Assembly (NCBI GenBank): GCA_026224775.1
Contig: JAMFRP010000026.1
Span: 310,001 to 374,000 of the forward strand
DNA: 64,000 nt
DNA from: Bacteroidota bacterium
GTDB taxonomy: Bacteria; Bacteroidota; Bacteroidia; Sphingobacteriales; Sphingobacteriaceae
Reading direction: 5' to 3'
A model generated the notes under the pieces. That model was given only the letters and a program-made list of their open reading frames with translations, did no database searches and was not told the DNA's origin. The translations under genes and the position numbers were made by a program. Positions 35,601 to 45,734 of this stretch are shown piece by piece; position 1 is the first letter of the stretch; each line of letters starts with the position of its first letter.

Positions 35601-35673
35601 GTCATTCTGAGTGCAGTGAAGAATCTGCACGGTGTAAACTTGCGGATAGATTCTTCGCTGCGCTCAGAATGAC
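35601..35673. repeat. Inverted repeat element, family B copy 1
   Basis: Arms GTCATTCTGAG...GAAGAATCT (35601-35625) and AGATTCTTC...CTCAGAATGAC (35648-35673) enclose a 22-base loop. A second copy is at 49403-49489. The ends TGTCATTCTGA and TCAGAATGACA are diagnostic. It resembles the short intergenic palindromes dispersed in many Bacteroidota genomes and could also end transcription from both sides. Confidence 0.75.
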
Positions 35674-35683
35674 AAAAGGGGGG

Positions 35684-36769
35684 TTAAATATATTTTGTCC
35701 CAAATTTTTGCTTCACATCAGCAACAACCTGCTTGATGTTTTGCTCCTGGTCGCGGGGGCAGATGAGGAGTGAATTGTTTGATTCTACTACAATATAATC
35801 ATGTAACCCTTGTAGGATTACCAGCTTTTCGCCGGGTACGTTTACCATACAGTTTGATGAATCGTACATGATCACTTTTTCTGATGGGATAACAGCATTG
35901 CCTACATAATCCTTGTCGGCAAGGTCGTAGATGGATGCCCAGGTGCCCAAGTCGCTCCAGCCAAATTCTGATGGTAGTACATACACGTTATCAGCTTTTT
36001 CCATAATGCCATAATCAATGGAAATATTGATGCATTGCTGGTAAGCGTTGTGAATGTGTTTCTTTTCGTCCGGCGTATTATAAACTGATCTTGCATCCGC
36101 GAAAATCTCATTCATATCGGGCAGGTACTGGCCAAAAGCCTTAACAATAGCTTTACCCGACCAGATAAATATACCCGCGTTCCATAAAAAATCGCCGCTT
36201 TGTAAAAAGGTTTTGGCAATTTCTAAAGTAGGTTTCTCGGTGAAGGTTTTTACTTTGAAGAAGTCGTTTTTAAGGGCATTATCGGTATATTGAATATAGC
36301 CGTAACCAGTATCGGGTCGAGATGGCTTAATGCCCAATGTTATCAGGCAATCATTGGCCGAAGCCGCTTCTAATGATTTCTCAATAGCGCTGATAAAAGC
36401 ATTCTCGTCCAAAATTAAATGATCTGATGGCGCTACAACAATAGCGGCGTCAGGGTTTAAACTTTCAATTTTAAAACAACCATAAGCTACGCAGGGCGCG
36501 GTATTGCGCATTACAGGCTCGGTTAATATTTGGTCATCGCCCATGTCGGGCAATTGTTTTTTTACAAGGCTGGTATAATTCTCGTTGGTAACAACATAAA
36601 TATTTTCTTTAGGGCAAACCTTTAAAAAACGCTCGTAAGTATTTTGTATCAATGTTTTGCCGGTACCCAGTATATCAATAAACTGTTTTGGATGCGATGT
36701 TCTGCTGATGGGCCAAAAACGACTCCCTATACCTCCTGCCATGATGATGGCATAATAATTTTTATTCAT
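35684..36769 (-). CDS. manC: Mannose-1-phosphate guanylyltransferase
   Basis: A 361-residue nucleotidyltransferase forming GDP-mannose from mannose-1-phosphate and GTP, for surface polysaccharide. The GTP-binding loop AGGIGSRFWPISR, the PKQF that follows, the FTEKP motif and NAGIF are all present, and the C-terminal beta-helix is short. There is no C-terminal cupin isomerase domain, so it is the monofunctional type. The symbol is used by analogy. No other polysaccharide gene is adjacent, though two glycosyltransferases lie at 60196-62229. A -7-like CATTTTTG (one mismatch) is about 30 bases upstream. The 249 bases before recQ are AT-rich and empty. Confidence 0.9.
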   Translation of the reverse strand: MNKNYYAIIMAGGIGSRFWPISRTSHPKQFIDILGTGKTLIQNTYERFLKVCPKENIYVVTNENYTSLVKKQLPDMGDDQILTEPVMRNTAPCVAYGCFKIESLNPDAAIVVAPSDHLILDENAFISAIEKSLEAASANDCLITLGIKPSRPDTGYGYIQYTDNALKNDFFKVKTFTEKPTLEIAKTFLQSGDFLWNAGIFIWSGKAIVKAFGQYLPDMNEIFADARSVYNTPDEKKHIHNAYQQCINISIDYGIMEKADNVYVLPSEFGWSDLGTWASIYDLADKDYVGNAVIPSEKVIMYDSSNCMVNVPGEKLVILQGLHDYIVVESNNSLLICPRDQEQNIKQVVADVKQKFGTKYI

Positions 36770-37018
36770 TTGTTGGGAAAAATTTTAATTGCATACAAGG
36801 CCGCAAAAATGTACAATATTCTGTAAAAATTATATTAATTGAAATTAAATAAATTAAAAGCCTTGATAGCCGTATTTTAAAATGGTTAAGGGTGCCAAAT
36901 TGTTTTTAAAGATTAATCATTTCAATATAAAATTTTAGTTGAATCTCATCGTTTATTGATAAAATATTATTATTTTTAATCTTATTCAAGAAACCACACA
37001 ATAGAAGTACGTAAATAA

Positions 37019-39214
37019 ATGATAGAGACTAAGAAGTCGCTTTTTGATAATCTCCAAAACTTTTTTGGATTTGATAATTTTAAAGGGGAGCAGGAAGCGA
37101 TTATAACTAACATACTTGCGGGTAATGATACATTTGTGATAATGCCTACCGGTGGTGGCAAATCCATGTGTTACCAGTTGCCTGCATTGATGAGCGAAGG
37201 AACAGCGATTGTGATCTCGCCACTTATTGCATTGATGAAAAACCAGGTCGACCAGCTTCGTGCCTTTGGCGGATCGGACAGCATAGCACATTTTTTAAAT
37301 TCATCATTAACTAAAGCGGATATAGCCCGTGTTAAGGATGACGTTTTAAGCGGCGTAACGAAATTGTTATACGTTGCACCTGAATCATTAACCAAACAGG
37401 AAAATATTGATTTTTTACGCTTAAATCAGGTGTCATTCGTAGCGGTTGATGAGGCGCATTGTATATCAGAGTGGGGACATGATTTTCGCCCCGAATACCG
37501 TAAGATAAGACAAGTTATCAGCAACATTGGCGATAATATCCCAATTATTGCTTTAACTGCTACCGCTACCCCTAAAGTTCAGCAGGATATTCAAAAAAAC
37601 CTGCAGATGAACAATGCCACTATCTTCAAATCGTCATTTAACCGCTCAAACCTTTTTTACGAAGTGCGTGCAAAACGCAATGTGATAAAAGAGATATGCA
37701 AATTTGTTAAGCAAAATCAGGGTAAATCGGGCATCATATATTGCCTGAGCCGTAAAAAGGTGGAAGAAGTTGCCGAGGTGCTTAATTTAAATGGTATTAA
37801 GGCGCTGCCATACCATGCAGGCCTTGATCCGAAGGTAAGAGCCGATACGCAGGATAAATTCCTGATGGAGGATGTGGATGTTATTGTAGCAACCATTGCC
37901 TTCGGTATGGGGATTGATAAACCGGATGTTCGTTACGTAATACACCATGATGTGCCTAAAAGCATGGAAGGTTACTACCAGGAAACTGGCCGCGCGGGCC
38001 GTGATGGTGGCGAAGGTGTTTGTGTAGCTTTCTATTCACAGAAAGATATTGACAAGCTTCAAAAATTCATGAAGGATAAGCCTGTTGCCGAACGCGAAAT
38101 AGGCACACAGATATTGAAGGAAGTTATTGATTATGCTGAAGCATCAGTGTGCAGGCGTAAACAGTTATTGCATTATTTTGGCGAAAACTTTAACGAGGCA
38201 GGCTGTAATAGTATGTGCGATAATTGCTGCGCGCCAAAAACTTATTTTGACGGTGAAGAGCATTTGCACCGCGCATTAAGCCTGATTAAACAAATAGGCG
38301 AGAAGTTTGATGATCACCATATCATCAGCATTTTAATGGGGCAGGATAATGCCCAGATTCATAATTACGAGCATCATTTATTGGATGCCTTTGGTGCTGG
38401 TAAAGAACAAGGTGAAAATCTTTGGAACTCCCTGTTACGCCAGGCATTGTTGAATAACTTCTTATCTAAGGATATTGATCAATATGGTTTGCTGCGTTTA
38501 ACACGTACGGGCAACTCGTTCTTAGATAATCCATATACCATTCGCTTTACATTAAATAGCCCTATTGAGGCTGTTGATGATGATGAATCAGAAGATGGCC
38601 CTAAAGCAGGCGGAGGTGCACTGGATACCCAGTTGCTGCAAATGCTTAAGGATTTGCGTAAGAAGATCGCTAAACAGAAAGGCCTGCCACCATTTGTAGT
38701 TTTCCAGGATCCATCTTTAGAAGAAATGTGTACGCATTACCCGATCAATATCGAAGAGATGAAACATATCTCGGGAGTTGGGGCTGGTAAGGCAATGAAA
38801 TTTGGGGCACCGTTTGTTGATCTGATCAAGAAATATGTTGAAGATAACGACATTGACCGCCCGGTAGATATGGTTATTAAAAGTGCTGCTAATAAATCGG
38901 CGCTTAAAGTATATATCATCCAAAATATCGACAGGCATTTGAATTTGGAAGACATCGCTGCTTCTAAAGGGTTAAGCTATGAGGAGATATTGAAAGAGGT
39001 AGAAACTATTGTAAACTCAGGCACCAAACTTAACCTTAACTATTACATTGATGAGGTTATTGATGAAGACAAGCAAGAAGAGGTATTTGATTATTTCCGC
39101 TCGGCAGAGATTGATTCAATAGATGATGCTTTGGTTGAATTGGGAAGCGATGATTATACCCGCGAAGAAGTGCAATTGATGCGCATAAAATTCATGTCGG
39201 AGTTAGGAAACTAA
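37019..39214 (+). CDS. recQ: ATP-dependent DNA helicase RecQ
   Basis: A 731-residue RecQ-family 3'-5' helicase acting in recombination and replication repair. Motif I TGGGKSMCYQLPAL, motif II VDEAHCISEWGHDFRPEY with the RecQ aromatic-rich loop, motif VI QETGRAGRDG, then the zinc-binding cysteines (CRRKQLLHYF and CNSMCDNCC), a winged-helix RQC domain, and an HRDC-like region near 530-610 (LRKKIAKQKGLPPFVVFQD). About 100 extra residues at the C terminus contain a helix-turn-helix-like segment (LEDIAASKGLSYEEI), as in the longer RecQ forms of Bacteroidota and Firmicutes. Single-gene unit with a terminator at 39263. Confidence 0.95.
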   Translation: MIETKKSLFDNLQNFFGFDNFKGEQEAIITNILAGNDTFVIMPTGGGKSMCYQLPALMSEGTAIVISPLIALMKNQVDQLRAFGGSDSIAHFLNSSLTKADIARVKDDVLSGVTKLLYVAPESLTKQENIDFLRLNQVSFVAVDEAHCISEWGHDFRPEYRKIRQVISNIGDNIPIIALTATATPKVQQDIQKNLQMNNATIFKSSFNRSNLFYEVRAKRNVIKEICKFVKQNQGKSGIIYCLSRKKVEEVAEVLNLNGIKALPYHAGLDPKVRADTQDKFLMEDVDVIVATIAFGMGIDKPDVRYVIHHDVPKSMEGYYQETGRAGRDGGEGVCVAFYSQKDIDKLQKFMKDKPVAEREIGTQILKEVIDYAEASVCRRKQLLHYFGENFNEAGCNSMCDNCCAPKTYFDGEEHLHRALSLIKQIGEKFDDHHIISILMGQDNAQIHNYEHHLLDAFGAGKEQGENLWNSLLRQALLNNFLSKDIDQYGLLRLTRTGNSFLDNPYTIRFTLNSPIEAVDDDESEDGPKAGGGALDTQLLQMLKDLRKKIAKQKGLPPFVVFQDPSLEEMCTHYPINIEEMKHISGVGAGKAMKFGAPFVDLIKKYVEDNDIDRPVDMVIKSAANKSALKVYIIQNIDRHLNLEDIAASKGLSYEEILKEVETIVNSGTKLNLNYYIDEVIDEDKQEEVFDYFRSAEIDSIDDALVELGSDDYTREEVQLMRIKFMSELGN

Positions 39215-39262
39215 TATTTGGTGATTCGTGATTGAGTGAATAGTCGCTCTTTATAAAAATTT

Positions 39263-39294
39263 AACAAAGGCCCTTAGCAATAAGGGCTTTTGTT
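39263..39294 (+). terminator. Rho-independent terminator after recQ
   Basis: GGCCCTTA and TAAGGGC pair around GCAA, extended by ACAAA and TTTTGT. The T-run on the 3' side fits a standard intrinsic terminator 49 bases after the recQ stop. Confidence 0.75.
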
Positions 39295-39392
39295 GTTTAA
39301 AGCGTTGTTTTCTCAGCATAATATCATAAATCAGTTGATAAAATTGTTAAACCTGTAGTAATGCCTAACTTAGTGGTTTATAAAATATTGTT

Positions 39393-39821
39393 ATGCCTAA
39401 AATAGAGCTTTCGCGCGTTAGCGGTGATTATGGCTTTGAAGCCAAAGATGAAAACGGACATATTGTAAAAATGGACAGCAACCCACAAAGTGGCGGTCTG
39501 GATTTTGGCGTGCGCCCAATGCAAATGCTATTGATGGGTTTGGCAGGATGTTCAGCAATTGACGTGATAGGCATATTAAAAAAGCAACGCCAGGATGTTA
39601 AGGATTACAAAATGATTGTAAACGGCGATCGTGAGGCTGGCAAAGAGCCATCATTATGGCAGGATATTAATATTGAGTTTCATATTTATGGCGATATCGA
39701 CCCTGATAAAGCCCAAAAAGCGGTTGATCTTTCTGTTACTAAATATTGCTCTGTAGCGGCTACGCTGGAGAAGGCCGGGGCCGAGATCAAATATTCTGTA
39801 TCGGTGCACCCCGCGGTATAA
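39393..39821 (+). CDS. OsmC-family protein
   Basis: A 142-residue protein of the OsmC/Ohr superfamily, cytoplasmic thiol peroxidases for organic hydroperoxides or related stress proteins. The two reactive cysteines are visible, in GLAGCSAIDVIGIL (about residue 53) and in KYCSVAATLEKAGA (about 118), at the expected separation. Sequence resembles the YhfA-like branch rather than Ohr proper, so the exact substrate is unsure. It stands alone with a terminator upstream and a 393-base gap downstream. Confidence 0.88.
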   Translation: MPKIELSRVSGDYGFEAKDENGHIVKMDSNPQSGGLDFGVRPMQMLLMGLAGCSAIDVIGILKKQRQDVKDYKMIVNGDREAGKEPSLWQDINIEFHIYGDIDPDKAQKAVDLSVTKYCSVAATLEKAGAEIKYSVSVHPAV

Positions 39822-40134
39822 TTACTTTTTTGTTGGGTATCGTTTCTCACGTATTTATTAATTATTATTAATATTAAATATTAATTAATAATATTATGCT
39901 GAGGTAATGTTATGGGAATTGTAATTTAAGTATGAAATTTTGATGAAATTAGCAATTTGAATACAAATGTGTACACTTTTGGGATCAATTCATTATTGAA
40001 AAAATATCTAATTCTATACCCCGGTTTTAAGTTAATAAGTGGGCAACTCCAGCTCAATTAGCTGTATTAATCAAACGATTAGCTTGTAATTTAATACTTT
40101 GATTTGGTATGCAACTGGCGAAATAACGTTTCAC

Positions 40135-40150
40135 TGGCACTAATATTGTC
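40135..40150 (+). promoter_or_regulatory. Candidate sigma54-type promoter before the OmpA-family gene
   Basis: TGGCACTAATATTGTC fits the -24/-12 form TGGCAC-N5-TTGC except that the final C of TTGC is T. A second, weaker candidate with correct GG-N10-GC spacing starts at 40105 (TGGTATGCAACTGGC). Either would leave a leader of roughly 55-85 bases. The rest of the 393-base gap (39822-40214) is AT-rich, with a long near-palindrome of T/A at 39860-39900 and no gene. An NtrC-type activator is encoded at 3129, but the link is speculative. Confidence 0.4.
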
Positions 40151-40214
40151 TATAAAACAACGTTGCATCCTATATAAAATTAAAAAGGAAAAAACTCAAC
40201 TTAAAACAATTGCT

Positions 40215-41564
40215 ATGAAATCAAAATTTAAAAAAGCCTCATTACTATTGACAGGAATTATGGTAGGAGGTAAACTTTTCGCACAAACTCCTGATACCAC
40301 GATGACTGATAAAAATTATGTACAACCATTTTCACACGGTGGCCTTCGTACATGGTCAATCGGTATTGAAGGTGGTGTATTAACACCATACACTATTTTT
40401 GCTCCAAGTCAGCAAGATTACAGATCACCGCACCAGGAATTTGGTTACAGCGGTTATATTAAAGACCAAATATTGCCTGATTTTGGTATTCAGGCTGATT
40501 ACCTTGGTGGTAAAGTTAGCGGAGCTGTAACGCAAGCAGATCAGCAAATCGGTACTTATAGTGCTTTTAGTACTAAGCTTCGTTATGCAGTGGATTTGAT
40601 GGCGACCTTCAATATTGCTAATATTGACTGGGCCAATAAGAAAAGCTTTATACAACCTTATGTAAGTGTTGGTGGTGGCGAACTGGGCTATACTGCTACT
40701 GTTACTAATAGTAACGGTACATTTACAGGTAGCAAAGAACATGATTTTTATCTGCCTGTAGGTGCAGGTTTTAAAATTAATGTTGCCACAGGTGTAAATA
40801 TTGATCTGGGTTACCAGGTTAACTTTGTTAATGCTGATGATTTTGATGGAACTGTTGTAGGAAATAATAACGACAGATTTTCATATGGCCACATAGGTTT
40901 GGAATTTGCCTTAGGCAATAAACATAAACCACAAATGGCTACTTATAATCCCGTTAACTCTATGCGTGATGAGTACTTAATGAACGACCAAAGGTTGGAA
41001 TTACAATTAGAGCGTGAAAGAGCAGCTAATGAAAGATTGAGATCTGATTTGAATACTACTAACGCTAATCTGGCTAAATTAACAGTTGACTCTGATGGTG
41101 ATGGTGTACCTGATGTATTCGACAAATGCCCTAACACCCCAACAGGTGTAGCAGTTGATGGCTCAGGATGCCCGCTACCGGTTAAAAAACCGGATGTTAA
41201 GGTTTATGTAACGCAACAAGATAAGGAAGTTGTTAACGAAGCTGTTAAAAATCTTGAATTTGATTTTGGTAAATCAACTATCCGTGAGCACTCAGATGAA
41301 AGCTTAAATAAATTAGCGCAACTGTTAGTTAACAAAGGCTTTAGCTTGAAGTTAGCTGGTTACACAGATAATGTAGGTTCAGTTGCTGCTAACTTGAAAT
41401 TATCAAAAGACCGTGCGGAAGCTGTTAAAACTTACCTTGCACAACAAGGTGTTGATCCTTCAAAAATATCTGCAGAAGGTTATGGTAAAGCAAACCCTAT
41501 TGCTTCAAATAAAACTGATAAAGGCCGTCAAATCAACCGCCGTGTTGAGTTTAGTATATACTAA
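40215..41564 (+). CDS. OmpA-family outer membrane protein with TSP3 repeat
   Basis: A 449-residue exported protein. The ATG at 40215 is chosen because it begins a signal peptide (MKSKFKKASLLLTGIMVGG, ending KLFAQ) and has AAAAAGGAAAA upstream. Next come an outer-membrane beta-barrel domain (about 30-250), a coiled region rich in Arg/Glu (LELQLERERAANERLRSDL), one calcium-binding thrombospondin type 3 repeat (DSDGDGVPDVFDKCPNTPTG), and a C-terminal OmpA peptidoglycan-binding domain (TDNVGSVAANLKLSKDRAEA, NRRVEFSIY). It would tie the outer membrane to the cell wall. A long leader precedes it and a strong terminator follows. Probably abundant in the cell. Confidence 0.92.
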   Translation: MKSKFKKASLLLTGIMVGGKLFAQTPDTTMTDKNYVQPFSHGGLRTWSIGIEGGVLTPYTIFAPSQQDYRSPHQEFGYSGYIKDQILPDFGIQADYLGGKVSGAVTQADQQIGTYSAFSTKLRYAVDLMATFNIANIDWANKKSFIQPYVSVGGGELGYTATVTNSNGTFTGSKEHDFYLPVGAGFKINVATGVNIDLGYQVNFVNADDFDGTVVGNNNDRFSYGHIGLEFALGNKHKPQMATYNPVNSMRDEYLMNDQRLELQLERERAANERLRSDLNTTNANLAKLTVDSDGDGVPDVFDKCPNTPTGVAVDGSGCPLPVKKPDVKVYVTQQDKEVVNEAVKNLEFDFGKSTIREHSDESLNKLAQLLVNKGFSLKLAGYTDNVGSVAANLKLSKDRAEAVKTYLAQQGVDPSKISAEGYGKANPIASNKTDKGRQINRRVEFSIY

Positions 41565-41580
41565 ACCCAAGCCTGTATCC

Positions 41581-41616
41581 AACAAAAAAGGCGCTCAATT
41601 GAGCGCCTTTTTTGTT
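41581..41616 (+). terminator. Strong terminator after the OmpA-family gene
   Basis: A perfect inverted repeat: AAAAAAGGCGCTCAA pairs with TTGAGCGCCTTTTTT, flanked by AAC and GTT. The GC-rich stem followed by six T residues is a textbook intrinsic terminator. Confidence 0.9.
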
Positions 41617-41651
41617 GGATATTTTTTACAGTAATAAACACAAAAACAAAA

Positions 41652-41747
41652 CGTCTTTGCGAGGTACGAAGCAATCTCTACATAGGATGTTCGATCTTGC
41701 AAATCTCTCTTTATAGCATAGAGATTGCTTCGTACCTCGCAATGACG
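41652..41747. repeat. Inverted repeat element, family A copy 1
   Basis: Two 29-base arms (41652-41680 and 41719-41747) match as inverted repeats with one mismatch, with ends such as GCGAGGTACGAAGCAATCTC. The 38-base middle is AT-rich. A diverged copy is at 43550-43650. It lies between two terminators. Confidence 0.8.
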
Positions 41748-41756
41748 ATAACTTAT

Positions 41757-41802
41757 AAATAATTAAAAACCCCGGCTTATAGACCAGGGTTTTTAATTAT
41801 TT
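41757..41802 (-). terminator. Terminator after the ABC-F gene
   Basis: AAATAATTAAAAACCC pairs perfectly with GGGTTTTTAATTATTT around a 14-base loop, 20 bases past the ABC-F stop on the minus strand. It can work in both directions. Confidence 0.75.
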
Positions 41803-41822
41803 ATCAATGCAATTTGGAATGC

Positions 41823-43523
<1,701 letters not shown>

Positions 43524-43549
43524 TTATAAGAAGATTTATCTAAATAGAA

Positions 43550-43650
43550 CGTCATTGAGAGGAATGAAACAATCTCTACATAGACAAGTAGATTGGAAAG
43601 ATGTGGCAGCTCTGTAAAGTATAATGATTGCTTCGTTCCGCGCAAATGAC
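43550..43650. repeat. Inverted repeat element, family A copy 2 (diverged)
   Basis: Outer ends CGTCATTGAGAGGAATGAAA (43550) and the right arm 43624-43650 (GATTGCTTCGTTCCGC) correspond to family A at 41652, with several mismatches between arms. It lies in the 493-base gap 43452-43944, whose remainder is AT-rich and carries only the ABC-F promoter and the leader of the small peptide gene. Confidence 0.65.
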
Positions 43651-43944
43651 ACTTGGATATATTGATACTTTTATGTTAGTCTGTGTAAAGTTTGGGATCG
43701 CCGCTCCGTTAGCCAATTGATCGCAATGGCAATAAGAGAATTTTTCCTCAAAATTTCCCCGATTTTTTTTTATTGTAGAGCAACATCCTCATTTATAATA
43801 CGTATAAGTATTGTAAATGTCAAATAAGCCCTAATTGGCAGCTAATTACACTTTTTTAGCTTTTTGGAACAAACTTTGACTTAATATTTAATACAGATTT
43901 ATTTATATATAGAGTTTTTAAATAAAAGTCGAAAGGAAAAAAAG

Positions 43945-44031
43945 ATGGGCATATTAATAGCATGCTTAATTATCATCAACGTATACATGATAATTAGGCA
44001 CAACATCAAACAACAAAAAGGAACTTACTAA
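43945..44031 (+). CDS. Putative 28-residue single-pass membrane peptide
   Basis: An ATG preceded by GAAAGGAAAAAAAG, one of the most Shine-Dalgarno-like runs in the window, opens a 28-codon frame. Residues 2-18 are strongly hydrophobic (GILIACLIIINVYMIIR at the end), followed by a polar basic tail (HNIKQQKGTY). This is the profile of small inner-membrane proteins. It ends 8 bases before the convergent SRPBCC stop, within a 7-bp AT inverted repeat (44027-44043). I recognise no family. Whether it is expressed needs proof, but the ribosome site, the hydrophobic pattern and the positive-inside tail argue for a real gene. Confidence 0.5.
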   Translation: MGILIACLIIINVYMIIRHNIKQQKGTY

Positions 44032-44038
44032 TAAAATA

Positions 44039-44437
44039 TTAGTTTAATAAGTTAAACAAATTGGCCGTTTCATCATCGGCCAATTTTTGTAAAGGGCCCG
44101 ATGCAACCATCTTCATCATCATATTTAGGTCGGCAGCAATAACAAATAAAACTTCGGTGCCGTTTTCAACCGGGGTTAAAGTCCACTTCAATTCCATTTC
44201 AAAAGGAGGCTTTTCAGCCGGAATTATTCTTATTTCTTTGGCAGGGATACGCTCATCAATTTTTAATGACAGCTTTATCATATTCCTGATATTAAAACTT
44301 GCTTCATCAACAGTAGAGGCCCAGTCGGATATATCATCCTTTGGCATCAACTGTTCATGATTATTCATATCTGCCAAAAAAGTAAAAACTTCTTCGGCAG
44401 ATTTATTTATAGTGGTAGTACTTTCGAAATTCTTCAT
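44039..44437 (-). CDS. SRPBCC-superfamily protein
   Basis: A 132-residue START-like (SRPBCC) fold protein: MKNFESTTTINKSAEEVFTF begins the first strand and helix, with later strands at PPFEMELKWTLTPVENGTEV and a long C-terminal helix. The family binds lipids or hydrophobic ligands; no ligand can be inferred. The ATG at 44437 is chosen because the in-frame extension upstream would overlap pyrE. With this start it lies 16 bases after the pyrE stop, so both are probably one operon. Confidence 0.82.
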   Translation of the reverse strand: MKNFESTTTINKSAEEVFTFLADMNNHEQLMPKDDISDWASTVDEASFNIRNMIKLSLKIDERIPAKEIRIIPAEKPPFEMELKWTLTPVENGTEVLFVIAADLNMMMKMVASGPLQKLADDETANLFNLLN

Positions 44438-44453
44438 TGGTAATGATGAAATT

Positions 44454-45095
44454 TTATTGCCCCCAAACTGATGGGGCTTCGCGCCATTGTTTAAGCAACA
44501 ATGCATCATCAGGTGTTATATACTGATTTTGCTCGGCGTATTTAATTAATGCGCTATAGTTTGATAACGTTACAAACGGGCATTTAGCTTCGTTGAAGTT
44601 TTCAGTAGCGATATCAAACTCATAAGTAAATATAGCTGCAAGCCCTGCAACATCATAACCGGCTTCGCGCAAGGCCTCAACAGCTTGTAAACTGCTTTTG
44701 CCGGTTGAGATCAAATCCTCAATCACTACAACCCTTTTGCCTGTAAGCACATCACCCTCAATCATATTACCACGTCCGTGTTCTTTTGGTTTTGAACGAA
44801 CGTATATAAATGGCAGGCCCAATTCCTGGGCTACTAATACACCCTGGGGTATGCCAGCGGTAGCAACCCCTGCTATGCAGCCAACGGCGCCAAATTTTTC
44901 CTGAATTAGTTGGGTTAATTGCTGGCGTATATAAGTACGCGCGGTTGGGTGTGATAACGTAATGCGGTTATCGCAATAAATAGGCGATTTCCAACCCGAT
45001 GCCCATGTAAATGGATTATTAGGTTGTAATTTAATTGCTTTAATTTGCAGCAGAAACTCGGCCACTTGTTGTTCGGCCTCACTATAGTTAAACAT
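44454..45095 (-). CDS. pyrE: Orotate phosphoribosyltransferase
   Basis: A 213-residue enzyme converting orotate and PRPP to orotidine monophosphate in pyrimidine synthesis. The substrate loop GWKSPIYCDNR, the flexible catalytic loop RSKPKEHGRGNMIEGDV and the PRPP motif VVVIEDLISTGKS are all present. The ATG at 45095 gives the normal family N terminus MFNYSEAEQ. Its start codon touches that of the divergent NUDIX gene (the shared hexamer CATATG), leaving no intergenic DNA. Its promoter must therefore lie inside the NUDIX coding sequence or the mRNA has almost no leader. Confidence 0.95.
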   Translation of the reverse strand: MFNYSEAEQQVAEFLLQIKAIKLQPNNPFTWASGWKSPIYCDNRITLSHPTARTYIRQQLTQLIQEKFGAVGCIAGVATAGIPQGVLVAQELGLPFIYVRSKPKEHGRGNMIEGDVLTGKRVVVIEDLISTGKSSLQAVEALREAGYDVAGLAAIFTYEFDIATENFNEAKCPFVTLSNYSALIKYAEQNQYITPDDALLLKQWREAPSVWGQ

Positions 45096-45734
45096 ATGGC
45101 TCAAAAATACAGAATTTATATTAACGAAAAAGTTATTCTATTAACAGAATCTGAACCTAAAAAGGCAGATAGCTATGAAAAGATTGATGCTCAGATGTTT
45201 GATTTGAAAATAATTTACACCTGGATACTGGCACATCACAACAAAAATTTCTACATAATTTGTACCGATGCCAAGCTTTTTATGAAGAATATTATTGCGG
45301 GTATTACCCTGATTGAAGCCGCAGGCGGCCTGGTTAAAAGCAATAAAGGTGAATATTTATTTATATACCGTAACGATAAATGGGACCTGCCAAAAGGTAA
45401 AATAGAAAAGGACGAAAAAACCAAAGTTGCCGCAGTGCGCGAAGTGGAAGAGGAGTGTGGTATTAAAGTGAGCAAGCTTGGTGCTAAAATATGTAAAACC
45501 TATCATTCTTACATTAGCAAAGGCGAAGTGGTTTTAAAAAAAACCCATTGGTACGATATGAGTTACAAGGGTAAAGAAAAATTAACCCCGCAGATTGAAG
45601 AAGGAATTACCGATGTACGCTGGTTTAAGCCAAACCATATTGACGCGATAGTGCAAAATACCTTCCCATCTATTTTAGATGTATTGGTAAAGGAAGATCT
45701 GATTAAAGATAAGCCAGCGCTTCTTTCGGAATAA
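45096..45734 (+). CDS. NUDIX hydrolase
   Basis: A 212-residue protein with an N-terminal extension of about 65 residues (MAQKYRIYINEKVILLTES) and a NUDIX domain whose box GKIEKDEKTKVAAVREVEEECGI (GX5EX7REVEEEXG, read in two parts) is intact. It should hydrolyse a nucleoside-diphosphate-linked substrate with a divalent metal. The substrate is unknown. It starts back to back with pyrE and its last 32 bases overlap the end of the convergent coaD gene, so it is packed tightly between them. Confidence 0.9.
   Translation: MAQKYRIYINEKVILLTESEPKKADSYEKIDAQMFDLKIIYTWILAHHNKNFYIICTDAKLFMKNIIAGITLIEAAGGLVKSNKGEYLFIYRNDKWDLPKGKIEKDEKTKVAAVREVEEECGIKVSKLGAKICKTYHSYISKGEVVLKKTHWYDMSYKGKEKLTPQIEEGITDVRWFKPNHIDAIVQNTFPSILDVLVKEDLIKDKPALLSE

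Noticed and set aside
35418..35673. Insertion sequence remnant in the rlmB-manC gap
   Set aside because: No transposase fragment is present in any frame; the region consists of two short inverted repeat elements.
44438..44509. Extension of the SRPBCC protein upstream of 44437
   Set aside because: It would overlap the 3' end of pyrE by 56 bases and adds residues unrelated to the SRPBCC fold.
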